Shown piece by piece: positions 28,192 through 37,345 of a DNA stretch of 64,000 bases. Every line of letters starts with the position of its first letter. The stretch's first letter is position 1. The position numbers and the translations under genes are program-made. The notes under the pieces were generated by a model, which did no database searches, was not told the origin of the DNA, and saw nothing but the letters and a program-made list of their open reading frames with translations. The stretch is from Brevibacterium paucivorans (GTDB lineage: Bacteria; Actinomycetota; Actinomycetes; Actinomycetales; Brevibacteriaceae), in assembly GCF_016907735.1 (NCBI RefSeq), contig NZ_JAFBCP010000001.1:1860001-1924000 (forward strand). Direction: 5' to 3'.

Positions 28192-28914
28192 ATGGAAGAT
28201 ACGGCGGAAGAACAGCACGAACCCAAGAAGTCCAAGAAAGCGAAGAAGGACTCACGCACGGCAACGCAAAAGTTCCTGGCGTCGCTCAGGGAAATCGCGA
28301 TCATTGTGGTGATCGCGCTGATCGTGTCCACGGCGCTAAAAGCCTGGGTGGTGCGGTCGTTTTACATTCCGTCTGCTTCCATGGAAGACACGCTGCAAAT
28401 CGATGACCGGATCATGGTCAACCAGTTGCCGTTTGCACACCCTAAGCGCGGTTCCATCGTGGTGTTTAACGATCCCGGCGGGTGGCTACCCCCTGGGACC
28501 GCAGACGAATATAAACCCAACCCGTTCCTTGAGTTCGTTGGCCTGGCACCCTCAAACGCTGGCCAGCAGCTGATCAAACGTGTCATTGGGGTGGGTGGTG
28601 ACCATGTCGAATGTTGCGATGACCAAGGCCGAATCATGGTCAACGGTGTCGCGATCGACGAAACGTACATTAAACCTGGCACCCCACCGTCGGAAACGGA
28701 GTTTTCTGTCGACGTGCCGCAGGGTCATTACTGGGTGATGGGCGATAACCGAAGCAACAGTGCTGACTCACGCTTCAACGGCGACTCCGAAGGCGGGCCG
28801 TTCGTGCCAGAAGATGAAGTTGTTGGCACAGTGTTCGTGATTTCGTGGCCCACTAACCGGTTCTCGTGGGTGAGCGCTCCCGACACTTTCGACAAGGTCC
28901 CCGACCCATCGTGA
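28192..28914 (+). CDS. lepB: Signal peptidase I (second of two)
   Basis: A 240-residue paralogue with a basic Lys-rich cytoplasmic start, a membrane segment (IAIIVVIALIVSTALKAWVV), catalytic Ser in IPSASMEDTL, catalytic Lys in LIKRVIGVGGDHV and box E GDNRSNSADSR. The start is ATG 28192; GTG 28189 directly before it is an alternative. The CCDD segment after box D is shared with the first copy. The stop overlaps the rnhB start (GTGA). Confidence 0.95.
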   Translation: MEDTAEEQHEPKKSKKAKKDSRTATQKFLASLREIAIIVVIALIVSTALKAWVVRSFYIPSASMEDTLQIDDRIMVNQLPFAHPKRGSIVVFNDPGGWLPPGTADEYKPNPFLEFVGLAPSNAGQQLIKRVIGVGGDHVECCDDQGRIMVNGVAIDETYIKPGTPPSETEFSVDVPQGHYWVMGDNRSNSADSRFNGDSEGGPFVPEDEVVGTVFVISWPTNRFSWVSAPDTFDKVPDPS

Positions 28915-29606
28915 CTAACTCGCCGGCACCTCGGGGCCGGGGGACACCTCGGGGAGGGCTTTCTGATGTCACTGAGGAACGCACGTTGCTAGACGCCGGG
29001 GTTACCAGTGTCGTGGGCATGGACGAAGTGGGCCGCGGTTGCATCGCCGGGTCCGTGGGCGTGGGCGCCGTGTGGTGTGACCTGGAAACGCTGTGCGCCG
29101 GCGGGTTCCCGTCTGGGCTACGTGATTCGAAGAAGTTATCTCCACGGCCGAGGTCGTTAGCAGCTGAGCGCGTCCGTGTCACGTGGGAGCATGCGGCAGT
29201 CGCATATGCGAGCCCGGAGGAGATTGATGCGATGGGGATTTCTGCCGCGTTGAGCCTGGCCGGGCGGCGGGCGCTCGCCCAGTTGCCAGCGGCTGACCTG
29301 GTGATGTTGGACGGGAAGTTCAACTGGTTGGGCACCGACCCGGGCTTGCTGGGTGGCGACGTGAGCCATGTGGAAGTGCCACCGGTGCGCATGTATGTGG
29401 GTGGGGATGACCAGCGGATTCCAATCGCTGCGGCCAGTCTGATCGCCAAAGTCGACAGGGATGCGGTGATGAGTTCGCTTGATCGTGAATACCCCGGTTA
29501 CGGGTGGGCGAACAATGTGGGGTACCCGTCGCCTGCGCACAAACAAGCGATTGCGGACTTGGGTGTGACTCCGTGGCACCGGAAGTCGTTTCGCTTAGGG
29601 AAGTAG
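28911..29606 (+). CDS. rnhB: Ribonuclease HII
   Basis: RNase HII removes ribonucleotides from DNA. The 231-residue protein has acidic site residues in VVGMDEVGRGCIAGSV, LDGKFN and KVDRDAVM. GTG 28911 overlaps the lepB stop (GTGA) and is preferred over an upstream in-frame start at 28866. The first about 25 residues are a poorly conserved Pro/Gly/Arg-rich leader whose DNA contains two ACCTCGG words within 20 bases. Confidence 0.94.
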   Translation: MTNSPAPRGRGTPRGGLSDVTEERTLLDAGVTSVVGMDEVGRGCIAGSVGVGAVWCDLETLCAGGFPSGLRDSKKLSPRPRSLAAERVRVTWEHAAVAYASPEEIDAMGISAALSLAGRRALAQLPAADLVMLDGKFNWLGTDPGLLGGDVSHVEVPPVRMYVGGDDQRIPIAAASLIAKVDRDAVMSSLDREYPGYGWANNVGYPSPAHKQAIADLGVTPWHRKSFRLGK

Positions 29607-29651
29607 CTTGCTGGGCGGCCAATTCGCTGACGCTATGGGTAAGCTGAGGGC

Positions 29652-29966
29652 ATGAGCACGGAGGACCTCGAAGAGTACGAAGCCGAACTCGAACTGGCGC
29701 TCTACCGGGAATACAGGGACGTAGTTGGGCTCTTCACCTACGTGGTGGAGACAGAACGGCGTTTTTATTTAGCCAATCAGGTGGATCTCAAGGCTCATCA
29801 AAGCGATGGCGAAGTCTATTTCGAATTGACTTTGCGTGACGCATGGGTGTGGGACACGTGGCGGTCAGCCCGATTCGTCAAGAATGTTCACGTTCTGACG
29901 TTCAAGGACGTCAACATTGAAGAGATCGCCAAATCAGATTTCGAACCACCTCGCGGAATCCGGTAG
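29652..29966 (+). CDS. DUF2469 protein (actinobacterial)
   Basis: 104 residues, MSTEDLEEYEAELELALYRE onward, the conserved family found next to rnhB across Actinobacteria. Mixed acidic and aromatic composition, no membrane segment. Function unknown; its steady linkage to rnhB and yraN suggests a nucleic-acid-related role, which is inference. Confidence 0.93.
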   Translation: MSTEDLEEYEAELELALYREYRDVVGLFTYVVETERRFYLANQVDLKAHQSDGEVYFELTLRDAWVWDTWRSARFVKNVHVLTFKDVNIEEIAKSDFEPPRGIR

Positions 29967-30040
29967 GAGTCTAGTAGGAACCCGGTAGGTAACCGGGTAA
30001 CTGTAGGCGACCTCAGGGCGCGTCACTGGCGCTAGTAGTG

Positions 30041-30052
30041 TAACCGCGGTTA
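30041..30052. promoter_or_regulatory. Palindromic operator-like site upstream of symporter
   Basis: A perfect 12-bp palindrome TAACCGCGGTTA lies about 60 bases before the symporter ATG, in the 145-base gap after DUF2469. It cannot fold into a stable hairpin (no loop), so a dimeric repressor site is more likely than a terminator. The binding protein is unknown. Confidence 0.35.
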
Positions 30053-30111
30053 TTTTTGTAGGCACACCTCTGTGTTGAAGACCTACAACCCAGTCGCTAG
30101 GAGCACCACAT

Positions 30112-31383
30112 ATGACTGCGCAACAAGGTGGATGGAAGAACTACCGGTTCCCAATCTTGATCCTCACCGGCGTGGTCGTTGGTGCGATCGTGGGACTCAT
30201 CATGGGCGAAAGCGCCACTGTTTTGAAGCCCTTAGGGACAGTGTTCATCAACATGATGTTCACCCTGGTGGTGCCCATGGTGTTCTTCTCGATTGCCTCT
30301 GCTGTTGCGAACATGAACTCAGCAACCCGGTTAGGGCGCATCATGGGGTCCATGATGGTGGTGTTCATTGCCACAGGAATCGTGGCGTCAAGCGTCATGC
30401 TGCTGGCTCTGGGGATTTTCCGACCGTTGAACAACGTACAGGTCAAGATGGACGAACTTCCTGAAGAGCAGGAAGAACTGTCCATTGGAGACCAGATCGT
30501 GGGTGCCTTCACGGTGGAGGATTTCAGTGACGTGATCTCCACGAAGCACATGTTGCCACTGATCGTGTTCGCTGTTCTGGTGGGACTGTCAGCCAACCTG
30601 GTCAAGGATAAAGGCGCGGTGTTCCGCAGTTTCCTCGACTCCGGTAACGAAGTGTTTATGAAGATGACCGGACTGGTCATGTACTACGCGCCCATTGGTT
30701 TGGGCGCGTACTTTGCGGCGTTGATCGGTGAGTTGGGTAGCCAGCTGGTTGGCGGTTACGTGCGTGCCTTCGCTGTGTACTACCCGGTGGCGATCGTGTA
30801 TTTCTTTGTGGCGTTCACACTGTATTCGTGGCTCGCTGGCGGTGTGGCAGGTATGCGTCGCATGTGGGCAAACATTCTGGCGCCCACTGCCGTGTCCTTG
30901 GGAACCGGAAGCTCTGTTGCGTCGATTCCTAGCAACCTGCGTGCAGCTAAGCGCATCGGCGTTCCGGATGACATTCGCGAAACGATCATTCCTATTGGTG
31001 CGACCATCCACATGGAAGGGTCATGCCTGTCTGCGATTTTGAAGATCGCGTTTCTGTTCGCCGTTTTCGAGCGCGACATTTTCACCCCTCAAGCGCTCGC
31101 AATTGCGGTGCTGATTGCGCTGCTTTCCGGAATGGTGATGTCCGGGATTCCGTCCGGTGGGTTCCTTGGTGAGCTCATGATCGTGTCCATGTATGGGTTC
31201 CCTCCGGCGGCCCTGCCCATCATTTCGGTGATCGGTACCGTGGTTGACCCGCCAGCCACCACGGTCAACGCTGCCGGTGACACCGTGTCGTCGATGATGG
31301 TTGCCCGCGCGGTTGACGGTAAGGACTGGATGAAGAAAGAAACCCAGGCTTCTGATGGCGCTGACCTTGGGGAAACCGCCTGA
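30112..31383 (+). CDS. Dicarboxylate/amino acid:cation symporter (DAACS family)
   Basis: A 423-residue GltP/DctA-like sodium- or proton-coupled carrier for glutamate, aspartate or C4-dicarboxylates. It has eight-helix family features, the serine-rich reentrant motif GTGSSVASIPSNLRAA, and the transport-site stretch SGIPSGGFLGELM with VDPPATTVNAAGD. ATG 30112 follows AGGAGCACCACAT. It is a single gene between housekeeping genes; substrate cannot be fixed from sequence alone. Confidence 0.92.
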   Translation: MTAQQGGWKNYRFPILILTGVVVGAIVGLIMGESATVLKPLGTVFINMMFTLVVPMVFFSIASAVANMNSATRLGRIMGSMMVVFIATGIVASSVMLLALGIFRPLNNVQVKMDELPEEQEELSIGDQIVGAFTVEDFSDVISTKHMLPLIVFAVLVGLSANLVKDKGAVFRSFLDSGNEVFMKMTGLVMYYAPIGLGAYFAALIGELGSQLVGGYVRAFAVYYPVAIVYFFVAFTLYSWLAGGVAGMRRMWANILAPTAVSLGTGSSVASIPSNLRAAKRIGVPDDIRETIIPIGATIHMEGSCLSAILKIAFLFAVFERDIFTPQALAIAVLIALLSGMVMSGIPSGGFLGELMIVSMYGFPPAALPIISVIGTVVDPPATTVNAAGDTVSSMMVARAVDGKDWMKKETQASDGADLGETA

Positions 31384-31530
31384 ACCAGAGGACGTTGCCC
31401 TGTGGATTGCGAGTTTTCCCTGGTAGCGGGCTCGTGTTGAGGTGGCGCTGTCCCTGTGGACGCCCGAGGTGTTTCCACAGCTAGCTGGGTACGTCTATGC
31501 GTGAGTGCGTTGTGCGTTCAGTGTTGAAGC

Positions 31531-31884
31531 ATGAAACTCAATCAGACTCTTGGCGCGCTGGGTGAGCAGTTCGCAACGGACCATTTAAGAGGTCTTGGGT
31601 GGCACATCCTGGACCGCAATTGGCGGTGCCGGCGAGGCGAGATCGACATCATTGCACGCGACGGTGCCTCCGTTGTTTTTGTCGAGGTCAAAACCCGCAA
31701 CACTGTGCGTGCTGGTCACCCGCTTGAGCACGTCAGTTACTTCAAGATGCGCACGTTGCGTGGGCTGGCGATTGCGTGGCTATCTGCTCAACCCGAATGG
31801 GTGCCTGAGTTCCGTGTCGATGTGATCGGCATTGTGTGGAACTCCGGCCAGCCTGTTCTCACCCACGTGAGGAATGCCCAATGA
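31531..31884 (+). CDS. YraN family endonuclease-like protein (UPF0102)
   Basis: 117 residues of the UPF0102/YraN family with a restriction-endonuclease-like fold: GEQFATDHLRGLGWHIL, then RRGEIDIIARDG and VEVKTRN, matching the PD-(D/E)xK residues E, D, E, K. Its biochemical role is unproven in most organisms. The TGA overlaps the comM ATG, and yraN-comM-dprA form a translationally coupled set. Confidence 0.93.
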   Translation: MKLNQTLGALGEQFATDHLRGLGWHILDRNWRCRRGEIDIIARDGASVVFVEVKTRNTVRAGHPLEHVSYFKMRTLRGLAIAWLSAQPEWVPEFRVDVIGIVWNSGQPVLTHVRNAQ

Positions 31885-33410
31885 GTTTGCACGTAGGACG
31901 GTCTACTGCGGTCGCGTTGTGGGGGACCCAAGGCACCCCGATTGCCATTGAAGCAAGCATTAACAGTGGTCTGCCCGGAATTGACGTGGTGGGGTTGCCA
32001 GACACATCTGTGAATGAGGCAAAGAAGCGCGTGCGCGCCTCGGTGGCGAATCTGGGGTTCGCGATGAGTGCTCAACGCATCACCGTGAACCTTTCACCAG
32101 CCAGCGTGAAGAAGTATGGGACCAACTTTGACTTGGGAATCGCAGTGGCGATCCTCCAAGCAGAACGCAGAATCCCGCAAGCAACTGACCGGGTGGTGTT
32201 TTGCGCTGAGCTGGGTTTGGACTCACGGCTGCACCCCGTCAACGGTGTCGTGCCCACGCTCATCGCGGCTAAACAAGCTGGGCTTACCACCGTGGTGGTG
32301 TCCCAAGCGAATGAAAAAGAAGCGCGGATGCTGACGGGACTTAACGTGATCGCCGCTAACTCGCTAGGCGAAGTGGTGAACCACTTTGGTGGGGACGTCC
32401 AAGTCCCTCAACTGCCTCCAGTGGAACGGCACACGACTAAGGGACGAGAACCGCTGGCCGTGAACGACTTATCAGAGGTGCAAGGCCAGGACGAAGCACG
32501 ATACGCGCTCGAGGTTGCGGCCGCAGGTGGCCATCACATTCTTATGATCGGGTCGCCAGGTGCAGGTAAAACCATGCTCGCGGGTTGCTTGCCGGGGCTT
32601 TTGCCAGCGCTGAGTGAAGAGCAGGCTATCGAAACCTTCTCACTGCGTTCCATCGACGGAACATTAAACCCAGAACACGGACTGGATACAACGCCACCAT
32701 TTGAAGCTCCGCACCATTCAACGACCTCGGCGGCCATGGTGGGCGGATCCAAACCCACCTCGATAGGCGTGTTTTCGCGCGCACACCGGGGCGTGCTCTT
32801 CATGGACGAGGCCCCGGAGTTTCACCGCGACGTGCTTGAGGCGTTGCGGCAGCCGTTGGAGAACAGCCGGTGTGAGATTGGGCGGGCGTGGGGGACGGTG
32901 ACGTTGCCGGCGGAATTTCAGTTGGTGTTGGCGGCGAACCCGTGTCCGTGTGGTTCGGCGGTGGGTGATGGGAAGGCATGTCGGTGTACGCCGATTGCTA
33001 AGAGACGGTACCGGGATCGGTTGTCGGGGCCACTGTTGGACCGGATTGACATTCAGATGGACATGTTGCCGTTGTCTGCTGCGGATGTTCATGCCCGCGA
33101 GGTGCGGGAATGTACTGCGGATGTGGCAGTTCGGGTGGCTGAGGCCAGACGCATCCAGGCCAGTAGGTATGAGGGTCAGGCGTGGTCGACGAATGCGCGG
33201 GCGCCCGGCAGCTGGTTGCGTGCTTTGTTCGCGTTTACGCCACAGGAAACCGCGCCGTTGGACGCAGCAATGGACCGAGGTGATCTGACCATGCGGGGCT
33301 ATGACCGGATCGTGCGGATTGCAACGACGGTGGCGGACTTGGGCGGCCGGGAACGCCCAACGGGTGACGATTTAGCGCACGCCTACACGTTACGGACCAG
33401 GGAAGGGTGA
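31881..33410 (+). CDS. comM: ComM-type AAA+ ATPase (YifB/Mg-chelatase-like)
   Basis: ComM is a hexameric helicase that promotes branch migration during natural transformation. The 509-residue protein has an N-terminal Lon-protease-like domain, Walker A GSPGAGKT (about residues 218-225), LFMDEAPEF, sensor regions and a CPCG...CRC cysteine cluster typical of the family. ATG 31881 overlaps the yraN stop (ATGA), and its own stop overlaps the dprA GTG. Whether this organism is naturally competent is not known from the window. Confidence 0.95.
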   Translation: MSLHVGRSTAVALWGTQGTPIAIEASINSGLPGIDVVGLPDTSVNEAKKRVRASVANLGFAMSAQRITVNLSPASVKKYGTNFDLGIAVAILQAERRIPQATDRVVFCAELGLDSRLHPVNGVVPTLIAAKQAGLTTVVVSQANEKEARMLTGLNVIAANSLGEVVNHFGGDVQVPQLPPVERHTTKGREPLAVNDLSEVQGQDEARYALEVAAAGGHHILMIGSPGAGKTMLAGCLPGLLPALSEEQAIETFSLRSIDGTLNPEHGLDTTPPFEAPHHSTTSAAMVGGSKPTSIGVFSRAHRGVLFMDEAPEFHRDVLEALRQPLENSRCEIGRAWGTVTLPAEFQLVLAANPCPCGSAVGDGKACRCTPIAKRRYRDRLSGPLLDRIDIQMDMLPLSAADVHAREVRECTADVAVRVAEARRIQASRYEGQAWSTNARAPGSWLRALFAFTPQETAPLDAAMDRGDLTMRGYDRIVRIATTVADLGGRERPTGDDLAHAYTLRTREG

Positions 33411-34591
33411 GCGTTGTGGATGATGTGGTTTTGGCGATGGCCGATGTCATGCGTCTGTCCGAGCCGGGGGACCGGTTGCTGAGCATGTGCGTGGACGTGG
33501 TGGGGCCTGAAGAGGTGTTGGCGTGCGTGCGGGGAGAGGTTGCTCAGTCCCGGGTGGTGAGGGTGTTGCACGATGCCGGCGCCGAGGTGTCTTCTGCTGA
33601 TTTTGCGACGGCTGTTGAGCGGTGGTCTGCGCGGGTGAACATGCTCGATGCGGCTAGGGATGTGCGGGTGATGGGCAAGTTGGGGTGCAGGCTCATTGTC
33701 CGAGGTGGTAGCGAGTGGGCGTCTGCGTTGGATGATCTGGGTGATGAGCGTCCGTTGGGTGTGTGGGTGCGTGGTGCTGGGTCGTTGCGGGTGATGGCGT
33801 CGAAGGCGATTGCGCTTGTGGGTGCGCGGGCGCCGTCTGACTACGGGGTGAGCGTGGCGAGGTCGTTGGGGTTTGAGTTGGCCAGGGACGGGTTCGCGGT
33901 TGTGTCTGGTGGGGCGTATGGGATTGATTCGGCGGCGCATGAGGGTGCGATGCGAGGTGCGAATGGGCCTGCGACTGTGGCGTTTATGGCTGGGGGAGTG
34001 GATTCGTTGTATCCCAAGGGCAATGTTGATTTGTTGCGGGCTGTTTCTGATGCGGGGTTGATTGTTTCTGAGTGTCCTCCTGGGGCGACTGCGATGAGGC
34101 ACAGGTTTCTTGCGCGGAACCGGCTGATTGCTGCGTTGTCTGGTGCGACTGTGGTGGTGCAGGCGGGGTTTAGGTCGGGTGCGATTAATACGGCGCATCG
34201 GGCGGCTGAGTTGGGGCGCCAGGTGGGGGCTGTTCCGGGGCGGGTGACTGACCCTCAGTCTAGTGGGTGTCACCGGTTGTTGCGTGATGGGGCGGCGGTT
34301 GTGGTGACGTCGACCGAGGAGGTCAAGGAGCTTGTCGGTGGTTTGGACGCGGTGCGTGAGGGGGATTCGTATGCGTCGCAGGCGGAGTTGAGGATCACGG
34401 ATGATTTGGATGAACGTGAGTTGCGGGTGTTTGCTGCGCTACCCACGGTGCGGGGTGCGGGTTTGGATTCGGTGGCTAGCAAGGCTGGGGTGACGGTGAA
34501 CGAGGCGCGGTCGGTGGTTGGTGTTCTCATGATGAAAGGCCGAGCGGCAAAGGACACCCATGGGTGGAAGAAACATGGCTACGAGACGTAA
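33407..34591 (+). CDS. dprA: DNA-processing protein DprA
   Basis: DprA loads RecA on incoming single-stranded DNA in transformation. A 394-residue protein with an N-terminal helical domain, the Rossmann-like core (ALVGARAPSDYG, VVSGGAYGIDSAAHEGA, NRLIAALSGATVVVQ) and a C-terminal winged helix. Start GTG 33407 overlaps the comM stop; GTG 33416 is possible. The last about 70 codons are repeated twice downstream (38345 and 41883), and the final codons YET are absent from those copies, so this 3' end looks recombinant. Confidence 0.95.
   Translation: MSVVDDVVLAMADVMRLSEPGDRLLSMCVDVVGPEEVLACVRGEVAQSRVVRVLHDAGAEVSSADFATAVERWSARVNMLDAARDVRVMGKLGCRLIVRGGSEWASALDDLGDERPLGVWVRGAGSLRVMASKAIALVGARAPSDYGVSVARSLGFELARDGFAVVSGGAYGIDSAAHEGAMRGANGPATVAFMAGGVDSLYPKGNVDLLRAVSDAGLIVSECPPGATAMRHRFLARNRLIAALSGATVVVQAGFRSGAINTAHRAAELGRQVGAVPGRVTDPQSSGCHRLLRDGAAVVVTSTEEVKELVGGLDAVREGDSYASQAELRITDDLDERELRVFAALPTVRGAGLDSVASKAGVTVNEARSVVGVLMMKGRAAKDTHGWKKHGYET
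34380..34583 (+). repeat. dprA 3' repeat, copy 1 (inside intact dprA)
   Basis: The last about 204 bases of dprA, repeated at 38345-38548 and in part at 41883-41951. Homology to copy 2 begins abruptly at AGGCGGAGTTGAG and ends at GGCTA, after which this copy reads CGAGACGTAA and the other two read GAGGCGCCGTAACGC. Confidence 0.9.
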
Positions 34592-34772
34592 TACCGAGCT
34601 TCAGCATGCACTCAAAATAAGCGGTGCTGACTAGTCTTCCGATGTCCATACCGAATTGGAGTTCGTGTTAAGGCGCACATGCGTCGCTAGGCCTTGTTCA
34701 CTGTGTGATTGACATGAGAAAGAAGGCCATAACATGATGGATTCCTGGTTGCTGTGGGGCTCATTCGGTGGC

Positions 34773-36179
34773 TCAGTTCTCGCCTCGTGAACGGTAGAAA
34801 GCTGGCAACATGGCTAGCAAGATTGCGATGAGTGCCACCTCGACGCCAGGTAGGAGGTATGCCAGAGGTGATCCCACTCCCGCTAGCGCGACACCGATTC
34901 CGAGTAGAAGACCTCCGGTCGCCACACCAGTGGATTGTCCCAATTGGCGACTTGCCGAGGCTGAGGATCCGGCGACACCTGAAATCGTCTTGGGTAAACT
35001 CGCCATAGCCAAATAGTTCACCGGAGTGTTGGCAGCGCCAAAGCCAAAGCCCATGCCACACGAGCCGACGACGAACATAATCACTGCTACCCAAAGTTTG
35101 GCGCTTGTCACCAACGTGACCGCACCGCCCGCGATGAGCACGCCACATAGAGTGGCGAGGGCCGCCGTCCGAATGGCTCCGCGGATCTGCTGCGCTCCTT
35201 TCGCCTGCCCAGACCAGGACGCTCCCACCGCGGTGGCAATTGCCAGCGGGACGCTCACTGCTCCTGCCACACCTGCCGTGAGACTGAACAAGTCCTGAAG
35301 AACGAAAGCAGAGACAAACAGCGTGGCACCGAGCCCAAGGTAGTTCACAAATGCGATGAGCATCGAGGCCGAAAATGATCGGTCGTGAAACGCCCGAGGT
35401 GGGATCACCGGGTGCGCCAACTTACGGTCACGCCATTGCCAAGCCGTGGCACACACGGGAACAGCACAGCCCAGTGCCACTTTTACCCAGGCAGGAGCGT
35501 CAGAGCGTAGTTCGATGAAGAATGCGGTCAGGGCAAGCATGCTACTACCCAAAAGGATGTGGGAGACGACGTCGACGTGGCGTTCTTTAGTGCCCGGTAG
35601 CTCTGGAAAACAAATAAGAACCGCGCAGAGGTACAGGGCACCGAGGCACGCCATTACGGTGAAGAAAGCACGCCACCCGAGCAGGTCCGTAACGATGCCA
35701 CCTACCACAGGCCCCAAGGCCATGCCCAGGCCAACTGACAAGCCCCACAGTGACATGTAGGAAGCGAGCTGTTCGGGCGTCTGTGCAATTACCCGCAGGG
35801 CGGCCAATCCCACAGGCACAAGAACTGAGGCGCCAGTCGCTGCGCACATTCGGCTGAGAGTAAGCCAGATCCCGGAATCTGCCAACATACCTACCGTCGA
35901 GCCAAACGTGTAGATCAAGATCCCCGTTACGAGTACCGTACGCTTGTCGTAACGATCGCCCAGAGCGCCACCCAGCATAGTCAGGGCTGCGAGAATGAGG
36001 ACATATGCGGCTGAAACCCACTGCATGGCGGCTAGGTCGAGGCCCAAGTCGTCACGGATGCGGGGAAGTACCAGGTTGAGGCCGGTGTTATTGATGTTGA
36101 CGGTCAGAGTGCCCATGGCGCAGGTGGCAACCGTGAGTTTCCGGAACGGTACTCCATTTCTCTCGTTCAAAGGAGACAT
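34773..36179 (-). CDS. MFS exporter, DHA2-like
   Basis: A 468-residue major facilitator with about 14 hydrophobic segments. Motif A-like GALGDRYDKRTVLV lies after segment 2 and motif C-like GLSVGLGMALGPVVGG in segment 5, typical of drug or small-molecule exporters of the DHA2 group. Its 5' end overlaps the 3' end of the BKACE-like gene by 13 bases, so the two are cotranscribed. Substrate unknown; it may move the substrate or product of that enzyme. Confidence 0.9.
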   Translation of the reverse strand: MSPLNERNGVPFRKLTVATCAMGTLTVNINNTGLNLVLPRIRDDLGLDLAAMQWVSAAYVLILAALTMLGGALGDRYDKRTVLVTGILIYTFGSTVGMLADSGIWLTLSRMCAATGASVLVPVGLAALRVIAQTPEQLASYMSLWGLSVGLGMALGPVVGGIVTDLLGWRAFFTVMACLGALYLCAVLICFPELPGTKERHVDVVSHILLGSSMLALTAFFIELRSDAPAWVKVALGCAVPVCATAWQWRDRKLAHPVIPPRAFHDRSFSASMLIAFVNYLGLGATLFVSAFVLQDLFSLTAGVAGAVSVPLAIATAVGASWSGQAKGAQQIRGAIRTAALATLCGVLIAGGAVTLVTSAKLWVAVIMFVVGSCGMGFGFGAANTPVNYLAMASLPKTISGVAGSSASASRQLGQSTGVATGGLLLGIGVALAGVGSPLAYLLPGVEVALIAILLAMLPAFYRSRGEN

Positions 36180-37195
36180 GGCTGGTCAAGTTGCTCAATA
36201 GTTTTGCTGAGGCTGTCCATATCAGCGGTATAACGGTCTTTTAACACATCAAAATGGAGGCCTTTGTTCACATCATTTTTCTCGGTAACTGCTTCGTAAC
36301 CGTATTTGCGCATTTCCGTTGTGACGTCGATGAGTAGCTGAACGTTTCCGGCGAGAGCAAGACCGGTGGCGACGTCATAATGATATGGCGTGTCCTCCAT
36401 GCCTGAACGGATGATATCTACTTGGGCATCCGGCTGGCATGCGTAATGAACGATTCGTTGGACGAGTGCAATATCTGGACGTTCGATACAAAACCGAGTT
36501 GCAAGATAGCTACGTTCAAGTTGAACCCATTCAATTTCGTGTGGGAGATAGAGCCTGTTGCGCTCGCTAATTCCACGACTCAATACGGCGAGCTGTGTAG
36601 CAGGTGAAGTGCTTCCATAGTTCGCCCCGTTGGCCGTAGAGAAGGCCACTAGTGACGCGTCGACTTCTTTCTGGGGTGGTACGTAGCTTGTGGCTAGTTC
36701 GCTGAACTCGGCGGAGCATGCGAAATCGCAATTCAGGGGTCCGTGCTGTCGTTCAAGGTCGATGATGACTTGGAGTTCAACAGCTGCTTGCGTAGTTACG
36801 AAGTGTGCGCCTCCCATATGAAGGGGCAATGCTGCTTGACTTACCCGTTCCCATTCTCCGAGGTGTCTGATGGCCTCCTTAACCTCAGGCCCATTGCGGC
36901 TGGCGCCAAAGCTAATGATTACCGCGTCGTCGTACTCTTGAACGCTGTTGCTGACCGATTGGTAAATTGAGTTAGATGTGGTCTGTTCGTTTGTTTTAGG
37001 GTTTCTTGCATGGTAGTGCCAATATCGGCATCCGAGGTCAGCAAGGCGTTTCGCTTCGTCGGTTACGTCTGTGAGGCGGTGCTTGATTGTCATCCCGGAT
37101 GCGGCTGCGTCGATGACAGGATCTCGACTAGGTTGGTGGTTGCGTGGCGTGAATTTTGCTCCAGTGACAGCAGAACCAAGGATCATTCGATCCAT
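36167..37195 (-). CDS. BKACE (DUF849)-like beta-keto acid cleavage enzyme family protein
   Basis: About 342 residues. ATG 37195 is chosen: AAGGA lies 8 bases upstream, and the frame then begins MDRMILGSAVTGAKFTP, matching the family (TGA..TP near the start). CRYWHYHARNPKTNEQT resembles the BKACE H-H-R-D-P metal-binding strand, although Asn replaces the usual Asp. BKACE enzymes cleave beta-keto acids with acetyl-CoA. Only distant similarity is visible, so substrate and activity are open. Cotranscribed with the MFS gene and divergent from a LysR regulator. Confidence 0.65.
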   Translation of the reverse strand: MDRMILGSAVTGAKFTPRNHQPSRDPVIDAAASGMTIKHRLTDVTDEAKRLADLGCRYWHYHARNPKTNEQTTSNSIYQSVSNSVQEYDDAVIISFGASRNGPEVKEAIRHLGEWERVSQAALPLHMGGAHFVTTQAAVELQVIIDLERQHGPLNCDFACSAEFSELATSYVPPQKEVDASLVAFSTANGANYGSTSPATQLAVLSRGISERNRLYLPHEIEWVQLERSYLATRFCIERPDIALVQRIVHYACQPDAQVDIIRSGMEDTPYHYDVATGLALAGNVQLLIDVTTEMRKYGYEAVTEKNDVNKGLHFDVLKDRYTADMDSLSKTIEQLDQPCLL

Positions 37196-37293
37196 TTGTA
37201 TTCCTTTCCAGGCGTCACGCTGATTTAAGCAACAGAGTTGCTCGCTAGCGTTTCCGGAGGGACTCAGTAGATGCATTTTTAACGTAGTAATGT

Positions 37294-37311
37294 CTTGCGA
37301 AGGTAAGCAAG
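37294..37311. promoter_or_regulatory. Candidate LysR-type binding site
   Basis: Inverted repeat CTTGC-N8-GCAAG, 35 bases before the lysR ATG in the 150-base divergent gap to the BKACE-like gene. Position and symmetry fit a LysR autoregulatory box, but the spacing has only this one example. Confidence 0.4.
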
Positions 37312-37345
37312 CAGATTTCGCTTATCAAGGAGATAAGGGATTCTC

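Noticed and set aside
29980-29998. ACCCGG-N7-CCGGGT hairpin after DUF2469
   Set aside because: Six base pairs and no T-run; too weak to call a terminator.
33383-34273. Long minus-strand frame (296 codons) opposite dprA
   Set aside because: Arg/Pro/His-rich composition with no motif; it mirrors the third-position bias of dprA.
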